Shown here: positions 5,065 to 11,900 of the stretch, in pieces
How positions within the stretch are numbered: the first letter of the stretch is position 1
How the letters are laid out: each line of letters starts with the position of its first letter
Assembly (NCBI GenBank): GCA_018657375.1
Contig: JABHXI010000082.1
Location: 1-12,013, forward strand
Origin: Candidatus Nitrosopumilus sp.
GTDB lineage: Archaea; Thermoproteota; Nitrososphaeria; Nitrososphaerales; Nitrosopumilaceae
Reading direction: 5' to 3'
Length of the DNA: 12,013 bases
Made by a program: the position numbers and the translations under genes
The notes under the pieces: model-generated
What the model was told of the DNA's origin: nothing
What the model saw: only the letters and a program-made list of their open reading frames with translations
The model's database searches: none

Positions 5065-5385
5065 CTACAAAGTATGAGAGTCTACTAATTTTTCATTCAG
5101 CATTTTAACTTCAGAGATATCTTTTAAAAAATATTTTTGTGTTGCATGACTAGTACAAAGTAATACAGAAGATTTGGAATCTCCAACATCATATACGGTG
5201 AGATTAACTGGTTTGTTACCACAGCATATACGACGGACATTAATTCCAGTTTCCCGTGTTGCCATTTCAAACCAAATTAATTTTTGAATTTTATTTAGGT
5301 GGCGTATAGATTGTAGAGCTAAAGTTTGTTTCTTAATTTGTCTTAAAGATTTCTTTATTTCAGGAGAAAGATAGTCCAACAACAT
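5065..5385 (-). CDS. Hypothetical 106-residue basic protein
   Basis: The N-terminal half is helical and basic (SPEIKKSLRQIKKQ onward). The C-terminal half is more strand-like (VNLTVYDVG, SSVLLC). Cysteines occur at residues 54, 55 and 77, not in a standard zinc-binding spacing. The ATG at 5385 faces the divergent gene at 5460, and the 74-base gap between them is AT-rich and must hold both promoters. No known domain was recognised. Confidence 0.7.
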   Translation of the reverse strand: MLLDYLSPEIKKSLRQIKKQTLALQSIRHLNKIQKLIWFEMATRETGINVRRICCGNKPVNLTVYDVGDSKSSVLLCTSHATQKYFLKDISEVKMLNEKLVDSHTL

Positions 5386-5459
5386 TCAGAATAAAATCAC
5401 CATTTAGATAAGTTTATCATTTTAAAAAAAATAAATAAACTAGGAATTAAAGTATAGAT

Positions 5460-5774
5460 ATGTCAATATCAAAAGAAAATAAAGAATTTGTCAATAGTCT
5501 AATTGAATATTACATTAGTGAATCTGAATCGTATAGACAAATTGCGGAGAATTTTCTTCCAGAAGTAGAATCAATTTCAGATACGGTATTTGGAATTATT
5601 ACAGGATGCGTGTATTCAGGATTCCTACAAACATATCAAAATCAGCAGCAAACCCCTAGCTTAGAGGACATGAACGAATTTAATCAAATAATTAAAAAAA
5701 ATGCAATCTTAATTAAAAAATCAATCCTAGCAGAAACAAAAATAGAGGACATGACTAAAGAAAAAACAGATTAA
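5460..5774 (+). CDS. Hypothetical 104-residue helical protein
   Basis: The product looks largely helical, with a central less polar segment (DTVFGIITGCVYSGFLQTY, about residues 41-59) that is too polar to be a confident membrane span. The tail is lysine-rich. The ATG is preceded by an AT-rich box AAATAAATAAAC (5429-5440) centred about 26 bases upstream, fitting a leaderless start. It is divergent from the gene ending at 5385. No family was recognised. Confidence 0.72.
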   Translation: MSISKENKEFVNSLIEYYISESESYRQIAENFLPEVESISDTVFGIITGCVYSGFLQTYQNQQQTPSLEDMNEFNQIIKKNAILIKKSILAETKIEDMTKEKTD

Positions 5775-5875
5775 GTCAAAATTAGGCGTGAATATAAAAA
5801 AATGTATTGAAAAGTCAAAGTCGAATTAATTTAAAAATCAGTACAGTTTAATTTGAATTATAAAAAAACGACATC

Positions 5876-5968
5876 ATGAACATAGATGGCAGTAAGATTA
5901 TTTTTGGCTTAGGAGTAACATCAGCTGTAGCAACGGCAGTTATTGCACTATATTTTTCAATTCGTTAA
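5876..5968 (+). CDS. 30-residue single-span membrane peptide
   Basis: The ATG at 5876 opens a 30-codon frame ending in TAA. The product begins MNIDGSKIIFGLGVTSA and continues with alanine, valine, isoleucine and leucine to end in YFSIR. It has one hydrophobic stretch of about 20 residues and a basic C-terminus, the profile of a small membrane protein. It uses common codons and is in the same direction as its neighbours at 5460 and 6000. AT-rich promoter-like sequence (5846-5868) precedes it. Small single-span peptides are often subunits or modulators of membrane complexes, but no partner is evident here. Confidence 0.5.
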   Translation: MNIDGSKIIFGLGVTSAVATAVIALYFSIR

Positions 5969-5999
5969 AGATAAATCATAAAGAGAACGTTACAATATA

Positions 6000-6320
6000 A
6001 TGTCTGCAATAAATGAATTTAGAATTACACAAATTGTAGACAATGGTCAAATGATACAATTGACATTAATTGAAAATATATCCACAGAACCAATTTCACA
6101 AAAACAAATGATCATAGAAAATGTTTCTAAAAAACTAGATTCAGAAACAAAAGAACAGGTAATGCCACTATTAGAAGCAATTTTACAAGCACAACCAACT
6201 GTAAATATTAAATCATATCAACAAACACAAATTACAATAGGAATGCCAAAATCAAGATATGACAGCATGGGTAGACCGCAAGTAGGCAGCATAATAGATG
6301 TAGATTTAAAAATAATCTAA
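6000..6320 (+). CDS. Hypothetical 106-residue protein
   Basis: The product starts with a beta-rich stretch ([20 protein letters not shown]), has a helical middle ([15 protein letters not shown]), and ends with strands ([24 protein letters not shown]). It has no cysteine and no membrane span. This strand-helix-strand layout suggests one compact domain, but no family was recognised. Its TAA stop overlaps by four bases the TAG stop of the convergent YyaL-like gene, an unusually tight tail-to-tail junction with no room for separate terminators. Confidence 0.72.
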   Translation: MSAINEFRITQIVDNGQMIQLTLIENISTEPISQKQMIIENVSKKLDSETKEQVMPLLEAILQAQPTVNIKSYQQTQITIGMPKSRYDSMGRPQVGSIIDVDLKII

Positions 6321-8344
6321 AGTGCAGAATTTACTTCATCCAAAGTATGCAATGCTAAAGAACAAGTAAAATTTTTGCAGATAAAAACAGATGTTTTATC
6401 CTCAAAAGATTTTCCAGCAAAGAAAGGATATTTCGAGAGAGTTTTTAATTGATCAGAATTTTGAATGGCGATCATAAAAGAAGTAGGCAAATAGTTTTTG
6501 AATAAAGAATTACAAAGTTCAGAATTTTCAGAATTTATAACAGTAATTTCAGTAGGTTTTTCCAAATACAAAGAAATGGTATTTAGTAAATATCCAAATC
6601 CAAACGGATTTTCAGCAGCAGTTTGTGCCTGAGATTCCATTATTTTCATTGAAATATCAAGGAAAGGTTGTTCTTGAGACAAATGATACAATCTTAGCAT
6701 TACAAAAGATGAAACAGAATTTCCAGAAGGTAGAGATAAATCATAATTACTTTTTGGACGGATAATTAATTTTTCATGATCATCAGAAGTCATAAAGAAA
6801 CTACTATTTTCCGAATCCCAGAAATGATCAATTAGATGGCGACCTAGTTTCAAGGCAAGTTCAAGATATTCAGCGTTAGGTTCAATTTCAAATACATCCA
6901 ATAGCGCATTGGCAAAATAGGAATAATCCTCAAGATAACCATCAATTTTTGCAGTATTGTTTTTGTAAGTTCTCATTAAATTACCATTAACAAAAAGATT
7001 TTTTTCAATAAATGAAATACAATTTTTAGCAGCATCCAGATATCGAACATCATTTGTGACACGATAACCCTTTGCAAAAGCAGTTATCATCAACGAATTC
7101 CATGAAACTAAAACCTTATCATCCAAACTAGGAGAAATTCTTTTTGAACGTACTTCCAATAATTTTTTAGAACATGAATTTATAATTTCAAGTACTTTTT
7201 GTTCTGAAATTCCAAAATTAAACGCAATCGTGGAAATGTTAAGATTATTACACAAAATCGTATTGCCCTCCCAATTTCCACCATCAGTTACATCAAAATA
7301 TAGACAAAAAATATCAGCATCGTTTCCAAGAATTTCTTTAATTTCTTTTTTAGTCCAAACATAAAATTTACCCTCTACACCCTCAGAATCTGCATCGTAT
7401 GCAGAATAGAAACCACCTTCAGAAGAAGTCATTTCACGTAAAATAAAGTCAAGTGTTTTTTGTAAAATATCAAGATAGAACGGATCATGCGTAATTTGAT
7501 ACGCCTCACAGTAATTTACAGGCATGAGAGCATTGTCATAAAGCATTTTTTCAAAATGAGGAACTAACCATCTGGCATCAGTTGAATATCTATGAAACCC
7601 ACCTCCAATTTGATCAAAAATACCGCCCTTTGCCATTTTCTTCAAAGTTTTTAGTGCAAATTCATTAAATTTTGGCAGATTAGCCATCTTTGAGTATCTA
7701 AACAAAAATGAAATATTTGCAGCATTTGGAAATTTTGGCGCAGAACCAAATCCGCCATGTGTCGGATCACCTAATTGAAATAAATTCATTGCAGCTTCAT
7801 CAAGCAAAGTTCGTTCTAATTTTGTAGGGGTAGTAATTTTTTCTGTTTTGTGTAATGCATGAATAAAACTTTCAGCAGATTTTTCAACGTCTTTTGGTTT
7901 TTCTTTCCATGCTTGAGCTAGTTGTCTACATATACTTCCAAAACCAGGCCTACCATAGGAATCCAGTACAGGGAAATAAGTTCCAACATAGAATGGTTTT
8001 TGATCAGGTGTAAGAAAAACGCTCAAAGGCCAACCACCTTGTCCCGTTGTAATTTGGCAAGCTTTTTGATAAATATCGTCTATGTCAGGACGCTCTTCTC
8101 TGTCAACTTTTATGTTTACAAAATGTTCATTCATAAATTCAGCGACATCATTATTTTCAAATGATTCGTGTGCCATGACATGACACCAATGACATGCACT
8201 ATATCCGACACTCAGAAAAATTGGTTTATTTTCATCTTTAGCTTTTTGTAATGCATCTTCATTCCACCCATACCAGTCAACAGGGTTTTCTGCATGTTGA
8301 AGTAAGTAGGGACTAGTTTCACGTATGAGGTTATTTTCAACCAT
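6317..8344 (-). CDS. YyaL/SSP411-family protein (DUF255 thioredoxin-like domain)
   Basis: This 675-residue protein has the layout of the YyaL/spermatogenesis-associated protein 20 family: an N-terminal thioredoxin-like domain followed by a long helical region resembling an (alpha/alpha)6 toroid of sugar-processing enzymes. The start [20 protein letters not shown] is the family signature. The redox-type motif C51-H-W-C54 and the cis-proline region GGWPLSVFL (103-111) are intact. Further conserved stretches are [11 protein letters not shown] (196-206) and [21 protein letters not shown] (about 247-267). There is no signal peptide, so it should be cytoplasmic. The length is normal for the family. 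The ATG is supported by a TATA box 27 bases upstream. The biochemical role of this family is not well established; links to redox or carbohydrate chemistry are inferred from folds. Confidence 0.95.
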   Translation of the reverse strand: MVENNLIRETSPYLLQHAENPVDWYGWNEDALQKAKDENKPIFLSVGYSACHWCHVMAHESFENNDVAEFMNEHFVNIKVDREERPDIDDIYQKACQITTGQGGWPLSVFLTPDQKPFYVGTYFPVLDSYGRPGFGSICRQLAQAWKEKPKDVEKSAESFIHALHKTEKITTPTKLERTLLDEAAMNLFQLGDPTHGGFGSAPKFPNAANISFLFRYSKMANLPKFNEFALKTLKKMAKGGIFDQIGGGFHRYSTDARWLVPHFEKMLYDNALMPVNYCEAYQITHDPFYLDILQKTLDFILREMTSSEGGFYSAYDADSEGVEGKFYVWTKKEIKEILGNDADIFCLYFDVTDGGNWEGNTILCNNLNISTIAFNFGISEQKVLEIINSCSKKLLEVRSKRISPSLDDKVLVSWNSLMITAFAKGYRVTNDVRYLDAAKNCISFIEKNLFVNGNLMRTYKNNTAKIDGYLEDYSYFANALLDVFEIEPNAEYLELALKLGRHLIDHFWDSENSSFFMTSDDHEKLIIRPKSNYDLSLPSGNSVSSFVMLRLYHLSQEQPFLDISMKIMESQAQTAAENPFGFGYLLNTISLYLEKPTEITVINSENSELCNSLFKNYLPTSFMIAIQNSDQLKTLSKYPFFAGKSFEDKTSVFICKNFTCSLALHTLDEVNSAL

Positions 8345-8367
8345 TGTTCAGTCATTAGGAAATACAC

Positions 8368-8375
8368 TATTTATA
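8368..8375 (-). promoter_or_regulatory. TATA box of the YyaL-like gene
   Basis: On the minus strand the sequence reads TATAAATA, a near-perfect archaeal TATA box. It is centred 27 bases upstream of the ATG at 8344, so the transcript should begin at or next to the start codon. This is the clearest leaderless promoter in the window. Confidence 0.7.
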
Positions 8376-8399
8376 CAAAATTAGATCACATGTCTCAAA

Positions 8400-8415
8400 A
8401 AACAACTAGTTGTTT
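8400..8415. promoter_or_regulatory. 16-base perfect palindrome upstream of the YyaL-like promoter
   Basis: AAACAACTAGTTGTTT is a perfect palindrome centred on CTAG. It starts 24 bases upstream of the YyaL-like TATA box, a position where archaeal regulators that activate or repress by contact with TFB commonly bind. Unlike the pure A/T palindrome at 3207 it contains C and G, so chance is a weaker explanation. The binding protein is unknown. Confidence 0.4.
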
Positions 8416-8523
8416 GCTTTCTTTACCCATATTCTATTGATTTAGTCTCTTGTTAAAGATTCATCAGACATCTATTATGGGAATTCAATCTAATGATAAT
8501 TGCTAATTTCATTACATACGGGG

Positions 8524-8580
8524 TGAGAAGATGTTTTTGTTGTCTTCTCACTTACTCCCACCTATCTTTTTCTTTTTAAA
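8524..8580 (+). terminator. Strong hairpin with T-rich tail
   Basis: GTGAGAAGA (8524-8532) and TCTTCTCAC (8544-8552) form a perfect nine-base-pair stem around an 11-base, mostly T loop, extendable by G-T pairs. About 12 bases further is a pyrimidine-rich tract with runs of T (8566-8578). On the plus strand this looks like an intrinsic terminator, yet no plus-strand gene lies upstream; the adjacent gene is on the minus strand. It may end an unrecognised small RNA, or be a structured RNA element itself. A following AT-rich segment could double as promoter for the micro-ORF at 8606. Confidence 0.4.
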
Positions 8581-8605
8581 ATTAGTCTGCTCCAAAAAAA
8601 GATAC

Positions 8606-8707
8606 ATGAGTCCAACTTTACAGGATGAAAATGAAAAGATCTTTTTAAAAATTAGATTAATTTCAAGAGTTAGTTGGTTCCAAAGTCACTTAGGGGTAAA
8701 TCTATAA
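8606..8707 (+). CDS. 33-codon micro-ORF, doubtful
   Basis: ATG at 8606 opens a 33-codon frame starting MSPTLQDENEKIFLKIRLIS. The element CTTTTTAAAATTA (about 8572-8584) is centred some 27 bases upstream, the leaderless distance. Its 3' end overlaps by 38 bases the end of the micro-ORF on the other strand at 8670-8795, so it is unlikely that both are maintained coding genes. No family was recognised. Confidence 0.25.
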   Translation: MSPTLQDENEKIFLKIRLISRVSWFQSHLGVNL

Positions 8708-8795
8708 TTCCATTAGCCACCAGGATCATCAATGTTACAGGAATAGAGCCGACTAGAATAATTGAGCATGCAACCAAAATATCTCTTTTATCCAC
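8670..8795 (-). CDS. 41-residue single-span membrane protein candidate
   Basis: A GTG at 8795-8793 opens a 41-codon frame ending in TAA. The product begins MDKRDILVACSIILVGSIPV and contains one hydrophobic span at about residues 6-31, followed by a polar tail with acidic residues. A strong TATA-like element (TTTTAAAATA on the minus strand, about 8821-8830) lies about 30 bases upstream, which fits a leaderless GTG start better than the TTG codons further upstream. It lies in an otherwise gene-poor interval. A 78-codon plus-strand frame covers the same bases but has no protein-like features. No family was recognised. Confidence 0.45.
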   Translation of the reverse strand: MDKRDILVACSIILVGSIPVTLMILVANGIIDLPLSDFGTN

Positions 8796-8964
8796 AATGG
8801 TAAACAATGGAGGCAATATTTATTTTAAAATAACTTTGAGCAATTTGCAAATAAAACTAATTTGTTACAAAATTAAGAACAAGATAAAAAATCTACAAGT
8901 AAGAAGTTAGATTCGAGACATATCTAATCAAAATAATTAGAACATGCATATGCAGATGTAAAAA

Positions 8965-9198
8965 TTAACCCCAAATACCTCGACCTTCAGTTATTTCATA
9001 AATTCTAACATTAATTCTTTTAAGAAATTTTGATTTTGTTTTGTCAGCCTTTTTATCATGGCTGTAGTCTTTTTTTTTAACTAGTTCTTCCAATCGTGCT
9101 AATTGTTCCAAAGATAATTTATCAAATTCATTTTTAGATGAAGAAATTAAAGATAGTAATTTTACTCTCTCACGATCTTCAGATGTGATATCAGCCAT
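8965..9198 (-). CDS. Hypothetical 77-residue charged protein
   Basis: The N-terminal two thirds is a charged helix-rich region (TSEDRERVKLLSLISS, LSLEQLARLEELVKKK). The C-terminus is basic and ends in RIYEITEGRGIWG, a possible strand and turn. It has no cysteine and no membrane span. The ATG at 9198 has an AT-rich box on the minus strand near 9220-9230, about 26 bases upstream. It is divergent from the alcohol dehydrogenase gene, with about 100 AT-rich bases between them. A basic helical protein of this size could bind nucleic acid, but nothing specific supports it. Confidence 0.65.
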   Translation of the reverse strand: MADITSEDRERVKLLSLISSSKNEFDKLSLEQLARLEELVKKKDYSHDKKADKTKSKFLKRINVRIYEITEGRGIWG

Positions 9199-9271
9199 AT
9201 ACAGAATTATACTATTTTAGAAATAAATCTTATCTTAATTACAATATTTGGAAATAAGATCAATACAGTCT

Positions 9272-9281
9272 TTTAAATATA
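9272..9281 (+). promoter_or_regulatory. TATA box of the alcohol dehydrogenase gene
   Basis: TTTAAATATA is centred about 25 bases upstream of the GTG at 9301 and 34 bases upstream of the in-frame ATG at 9310. It supports either a leaderless start at the GTG or a very short leader to the ATG. Confidence 0.6.
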
Positions 9282-9300
9282 ATAATCAAAAAAACAATTT

Positions 9301-10335
9301 GTGGAAAAAATGCGTGCAATGGTACTTTCAGAATGTGCCAAAATTGAAACAAATCCTTTGAAACCAACTAATATTGATAGACATCAGATTGAAAGACCAA
9401 ATGAAATTTTACTAAAAATAGAAGCATGCGGTGTTTGTCATTCACAGCTTCACGGGATTGAGGGGGATTGGAAACATGTCGGAATTCCAGATACATTGCC
9501 AATTGTTCCAGGACACGAGTTAGTTGGAAAAGTTATAGAAGTTGGAAAAGATGTCACTAAATTCAAAACAGGGGACAGAGCAGGAATAACACCATTACTA
9601 GAAGCATGCAAAAAATGTCAATATTGTAAGGAAGGAAAAGAGTATCTTTGTGAATCATCAAAAATTACAGGGGAGACGCTGAAAGGAGGTTACTCAGAAT
9701 ACATCACAGTTATAGAAGATTTTGCAACAAAAGTTCCAGACAGTATGAAATCAGAATATGCAGCACCGTTATTTTGTGCAGGAATAACGGCATACAAAGC
9801 AGTAAAAGCTACAGAGCCAAAATTAGATAAAAAAATAGGAGTATTTGGAATTGGAGGAGTAGGCCACATGGCAGTACAGTTTGCTAAAATAGAAAAATGT
9901 AAAGTTATCGCATTCTCAAGAACACAAAATCACCTAGATGTTGCAAAAAGATTAGGAGCGATTGATGCAATGGTATTTTCTAAAGATCAAGAGGAGTTTC
10001 TACATAAATTAAAAGAAAACCATGGATTGCTAGATGCAGCAATTGTATTCGCCCCAGCAGATATTGTTACAGATACTGCAATAAAATCAGTGAAGAAAGG
10101 AGGAATAATTGTAATTGCAACAATAGGTAAGAATCCAGAATTTAGTGCATTTGAAGAAAAAACAATTAGAGGTACATTGATAGGATCAACAAAAGACATG
10201 GAGCAAGTAATCAAAATATGTGATGAAAATGATATTGAAGTAATTTATGAAACATTTCCTTTAGATGAAGCAAATGAGGCATTGCAGAAATTAAAAAATT
10301 CAAAAATAGATGCACGTGCAGTTTTAATTCCATAG
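9301..10335 (+). CDS. Zinc-dependent alcohol dehydrogenase (medium-chain, CAD-like)
   Basis: This 344-residue cytoplasmic enzyme belongs to the medium-chain dehydrogenase/reductase family and should interconvert an alcohol and an aldehyde or ketone with a nicotinamide cofactor. Catalytic zinc ligands are visible as C46 in GVCHSQ, H72-E73 in PGHE, and C159 in LFCAGITAY. The structural zinc site C103-x2-C106-x2-C109-x7-C117 is complete. The Rossmann motif GIGGVG is at 183-188. The second strand of that fold ends in FSRT rather than an acidic residue, suggesting preference for NADP(H). The C159 context resembles cinnamyl-alcohol-dehydrogenase-like enzymes. GTG 9301 fits the promoter; ATG 9310 is the alternative start. 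The true substrate cannot be inferred. Confidence 0.95.
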   Translation: MEKMRAMVLSECAKIETNPLKPTNIDRHQIERPNEILLKIEACGVCHSQLHGIEGDWKHVGIPDTLPIVPGHELVGKVIEVGKDVTKFKTGDRAGITPLLEACKKCQYCKEGKEYLCESSKITGETLKGGYSEYITVIEDFATKVPDSMKSEYAAPLFCAGITAYKAVKATEPKLDKKIGVFGIGGVGHMAVQFAKIEKCKVIAFSRTQNHLDVAKRLGAIDAMVFSKDQEEFLHKLKENHGLLDAAIVFAPADIVTDTAIKSVKKGGIIVIATIGKNPEFSAFEEKTIRGTLIGSTKDMEQVIKICDENDIEVIYETFPLDEANEALQKLKNSKIDARAVLIP

Positions 10336-10362
10336 ATTTAGGGATACAATAAGGAAATCAGA

Positions 10363-10515
10363 ATGAATTGTAAAAAATGTCACCATACAGATGAAGTTCA
10401 TGTTCCAGATGAAAAAAGTAATTTAATGATAAAATTAGGAGAATGTAAAATTCCAGATTGCACATGTAAGCAATTCATCAATCCAATTGAAGAAATTGAT
10501 GAAGATTTATTATGA
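10363..10515 (+). CDS. 50-residue cysteine-rich, probably zinc-binding protein
   Basis: ATG at 10363 opens a 50-codon frame ending in TGA. The product starts MNCKKCHHTDEVH and continues with GECKIPDCTCKQF. The cysteine pattern C3-x2-C6-x-H8, then C28-x4-C33-x-C35, is enough for one or more metal sites of zinc-ribbon type. The tail is acidic. AAGGA at 10351-10355 lies seven bases before the ATG, one of the few clear ribosome binding sites here, suggesting a leadered or operon transcript following the alcohol dehydrogenase, whose gene ends 27 bases upstream. The precise role is unknown. Confidence 0.72.
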   Translation: MNCKKCHHTDEVHVPDEKSNLMIKLGECKIPDCTCKQFINPIEEIDEDLL

Positions 10516-10539
10516 TAATTCTCAATATACAGATTTTTT

Positions 10540-10692
10540 TTAGATTATTCCCAAATCGCTTAACTCTTTTTGTATTTCTGAATCAATTCTAGCACCTGAA
10601 CCACATTTACTACACATGCCTGTTTCATTTGGATCCTCAGAAAGCTTTTTTTCACATTCTACACATTTGTTAATACCTTTTTTGAATCCCAT
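10540..10692 (-). CDS. 50-residue zinc-ribbon protein
   Basis: The ATG at 10692 opens a 50-codon frame ending in TAA. Cysteines at C10-x2-C13 and C27-x2-C30 form the classic two-knuckle zinc ribbon (NKCVECEKK and MCSKCGSG). A helix ending in LSDLGII follows. The minus strand has CATAAAAC centred near 10717, about 25 bases upstream, consistent with a leaderless start. It is convergent with the other 50-residue cysteine-rich gene, 24 bases away. Zinc ribbons of this size occur in transcription and translation factors, but the partner is unknown. Confidence 0.72.
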   Translation of the reverse strand: MGFKKGINKCVECEKKLSEDPNETGMCSKCGSGARIDSEIQKELSDLGII

Positions 10693-10782
10693 ATCTCTTA
10701 GTAAATTATACAAGTTTTATGTATTTTGTATTAATGAAATTCAGTTGTAAGAATTCATATACGAAAAAAAAATAGAATAATC

Positions 10783-11016
10783 ATGGATAAACACAAACCA
10801 TCAGATGAAATGATAAAAGATTTAGATAATTTGTTATCAAAATTAAACGCTATGGAAATTGTCGCATCAGATGAACATCAAAAAAGTTCAGTAAAAGTCA
10901 TGAGAGCATTAGTAGAAGGACAAATGCATTCAATTAATGAATTTCAGCATTTAAAAAAAGCAATAGACTTGCTAACATTGCAATTATTTGATGTGCAAAA
11001 TAAAGTTAAGAATTAA
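10783..11016 (+). CDS. Hypothetical 77-residue helical protein
   Basis: The product appears all-helical, with leucine-containing amphipathic stretches (DEMIKDLDNLLSKLNAME, LKKAIDLLTLQLFDVQ) and no cysteine or membrane span. It may form a helical bundle or dimer. A possible TATA element, TTCATATAC, lies at 10754-10762, about 25 bases upstream of the ATG. Its 3' end overlaps the convergent gene at 11006 by 11 bases. No family was recognised. Confidence 0.7.
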   Translation: MDKHKPSDEMIKDLDNLLSKLNAMEIVASDEHQKSSVKVMRALVEGQMHSINEFQHLKKAIDLLTLQLFDVQNKVKN

Positions 11017-11509
11017 GTCTAGTATCGCTTAACCCACAACCAGTACAACGATAAAGATTAGATTTTTCAAGAGTTTTTTCCAAATTCATTTCAGAACCAC
11101 AGCATGCACAAATTATCTTATCAGAATTTACAGTAGGTTCATCTGAAACCCTTACAACATAATCAGGTTTTGGTTTAACAAGATCATCAGAATTACAATG
11201 GGGCCTGTATTGAGACAGTATTTTTTGAATTATATTTAATCTTTTTTTATCACTAGAGTCAAACAGTGGTAAAATTGCAAGGTGTAAAGATTGTTCAGAT
11301 CCAGATTGTTTAAGCCAGCATTCGAATTTATCATGATCAGTAAAAAACGATTTATCATCAGTTTTTTCACAATCTCCAGCATAAATTATATCAAATTTAT
11401 CCTTGTTTCGAGATAAAATCAAGTAGACCAATTTTTCCATTGGAGGGCCCCATTCAGTAAGTGGTATGGGACCAAGAAATTCATATTGTAGAATTTGAAT
11501 GCTCAACAA
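11006..11509 (-). CDS. GIY-YIG-like domain fused to a C-terminal zinc ribbon (tentative)
   Basis: The 167-residue product has two parts. Residues about 20-106 resemble the outline of a GIY-YIG fold: VYLIL (28-32), then IIYAG (41-45), a helical middle, and a final helix ending in YRPHCN (101-106), as in the usual Y-x-P-x-x-N end. The catalytic arginine after the YIG motif and the metal-binding glutamate (Q95 here) are not evident, so nuclease activity is doubtful. Residues 134-158 form a zinc ribbon, C134-x2-C137 and C155-x2-C158. The start is TTG at 11509 or the next codon, also TTG; GATAAAAAGA on the minus strand (11533-11542) lies 28 bases upstream. The domain assignment is by eye and uncertain; the zinc ribbon is clear. 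Confidence 0.72.
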   Translation of the reverse strand: MLSIQILQYEFLGPIPLTEWGPPMEKLVYLILSRNKDKFDIIYAGDCEKTDDKSFFTDHDKFECWLKQSGSEQSLHLAILPLFDSSDKKRLNIIQKILSQYRPHCNSDDLVKPKPDYVVRVSDEPTVNSDKIICACCGSEMNLEKTLEKSNLYRCTGCGLSDTRLNS

Positions 11510-11626
11510 ATCTATTTGAAAGGACTCTCTTTTCTTTTTATCGGAAAAAACATACTAGTGTCAAAGATCGAAGAGTAAAAGACAGACTTGAAAAGATTAA
11601 ATTCAAGGGTTTTTGATTCCACATAA

Positions 11627-11875
11627 ATGAAAGATCCTAAAAATATGAGAGGCGTAGGGTATTCTATGATTCTTGTTTCAGCTAGCTTACTAGCAATTCT
11701 AATAATAGGAATAGCGATAGGGGAGGATGTTTTATTTGCAGATAATATGTCCAGAGACAGTACGGCACATTTCAACGAATGCAAGGCAAACGATTTCAAA
11801 ACAGACGGATGTGAGATATACTGGGATAGAATTAACAATGAAATTTCAGGAATATACGTAGATTTAGAGAACTAA
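11627..11875 (+). CDS. Small membrane-anchored protein with two external cysteines
   Basis: The 82-residue product has a short basic start, a membrane span at about residues 11-32, and a polar C-terminal domain with C52 and C62 that could form a disulfide outside the membrane. Positive residues before the span predict that the C-terminal part is external. The ATG is preceded by GATTAAATT (11595-11603), centred 28 bases upstream, consistent with a leaderless start. It is divergent from the zinc-ribbon gene at 11509. A 108-codon frame on the other strand is not protein-like. No family was recognised. Confidence 0.72.
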   Translation: MKDPKNMRGVGYSMILVSASLLAILIIGIAIGEDVLFADNMSRDSTAHFNECKANDFKTDGCEIYWDRINNEISGIYVDLEN

Positions 11876-11900
11876 GTCATACGCATAATTAATTAAAAAA

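Larger units (their letters stand above)
8345..8605. other. Intergenic region with no convincing gene
   Basis: This stretch holds the TATA box of the YyaL-like gene, a 16-base palindrome and a strong hairpin with a T-rich tail, each listed separately. Frames of 16-19 codons beginning at ATG occur on both strands but have no supporting features. Nothing else was recognised between about 8416 and 8520. Confidence 0.5.

Noticed and set aside
8674-8910. A 78-codon plus-strand frame from TTG
   Set aside because: It has a rare start, no protein-like pattern, and runs opposite to a better-supported membrane micro-ORF with a correctly placed TATA element.
11512-11838. A 108-codon minus-strand frame
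   Set aside because: It is antisense to the anchored protein at 11627, which has a membrane span, matching codons and a promoter.
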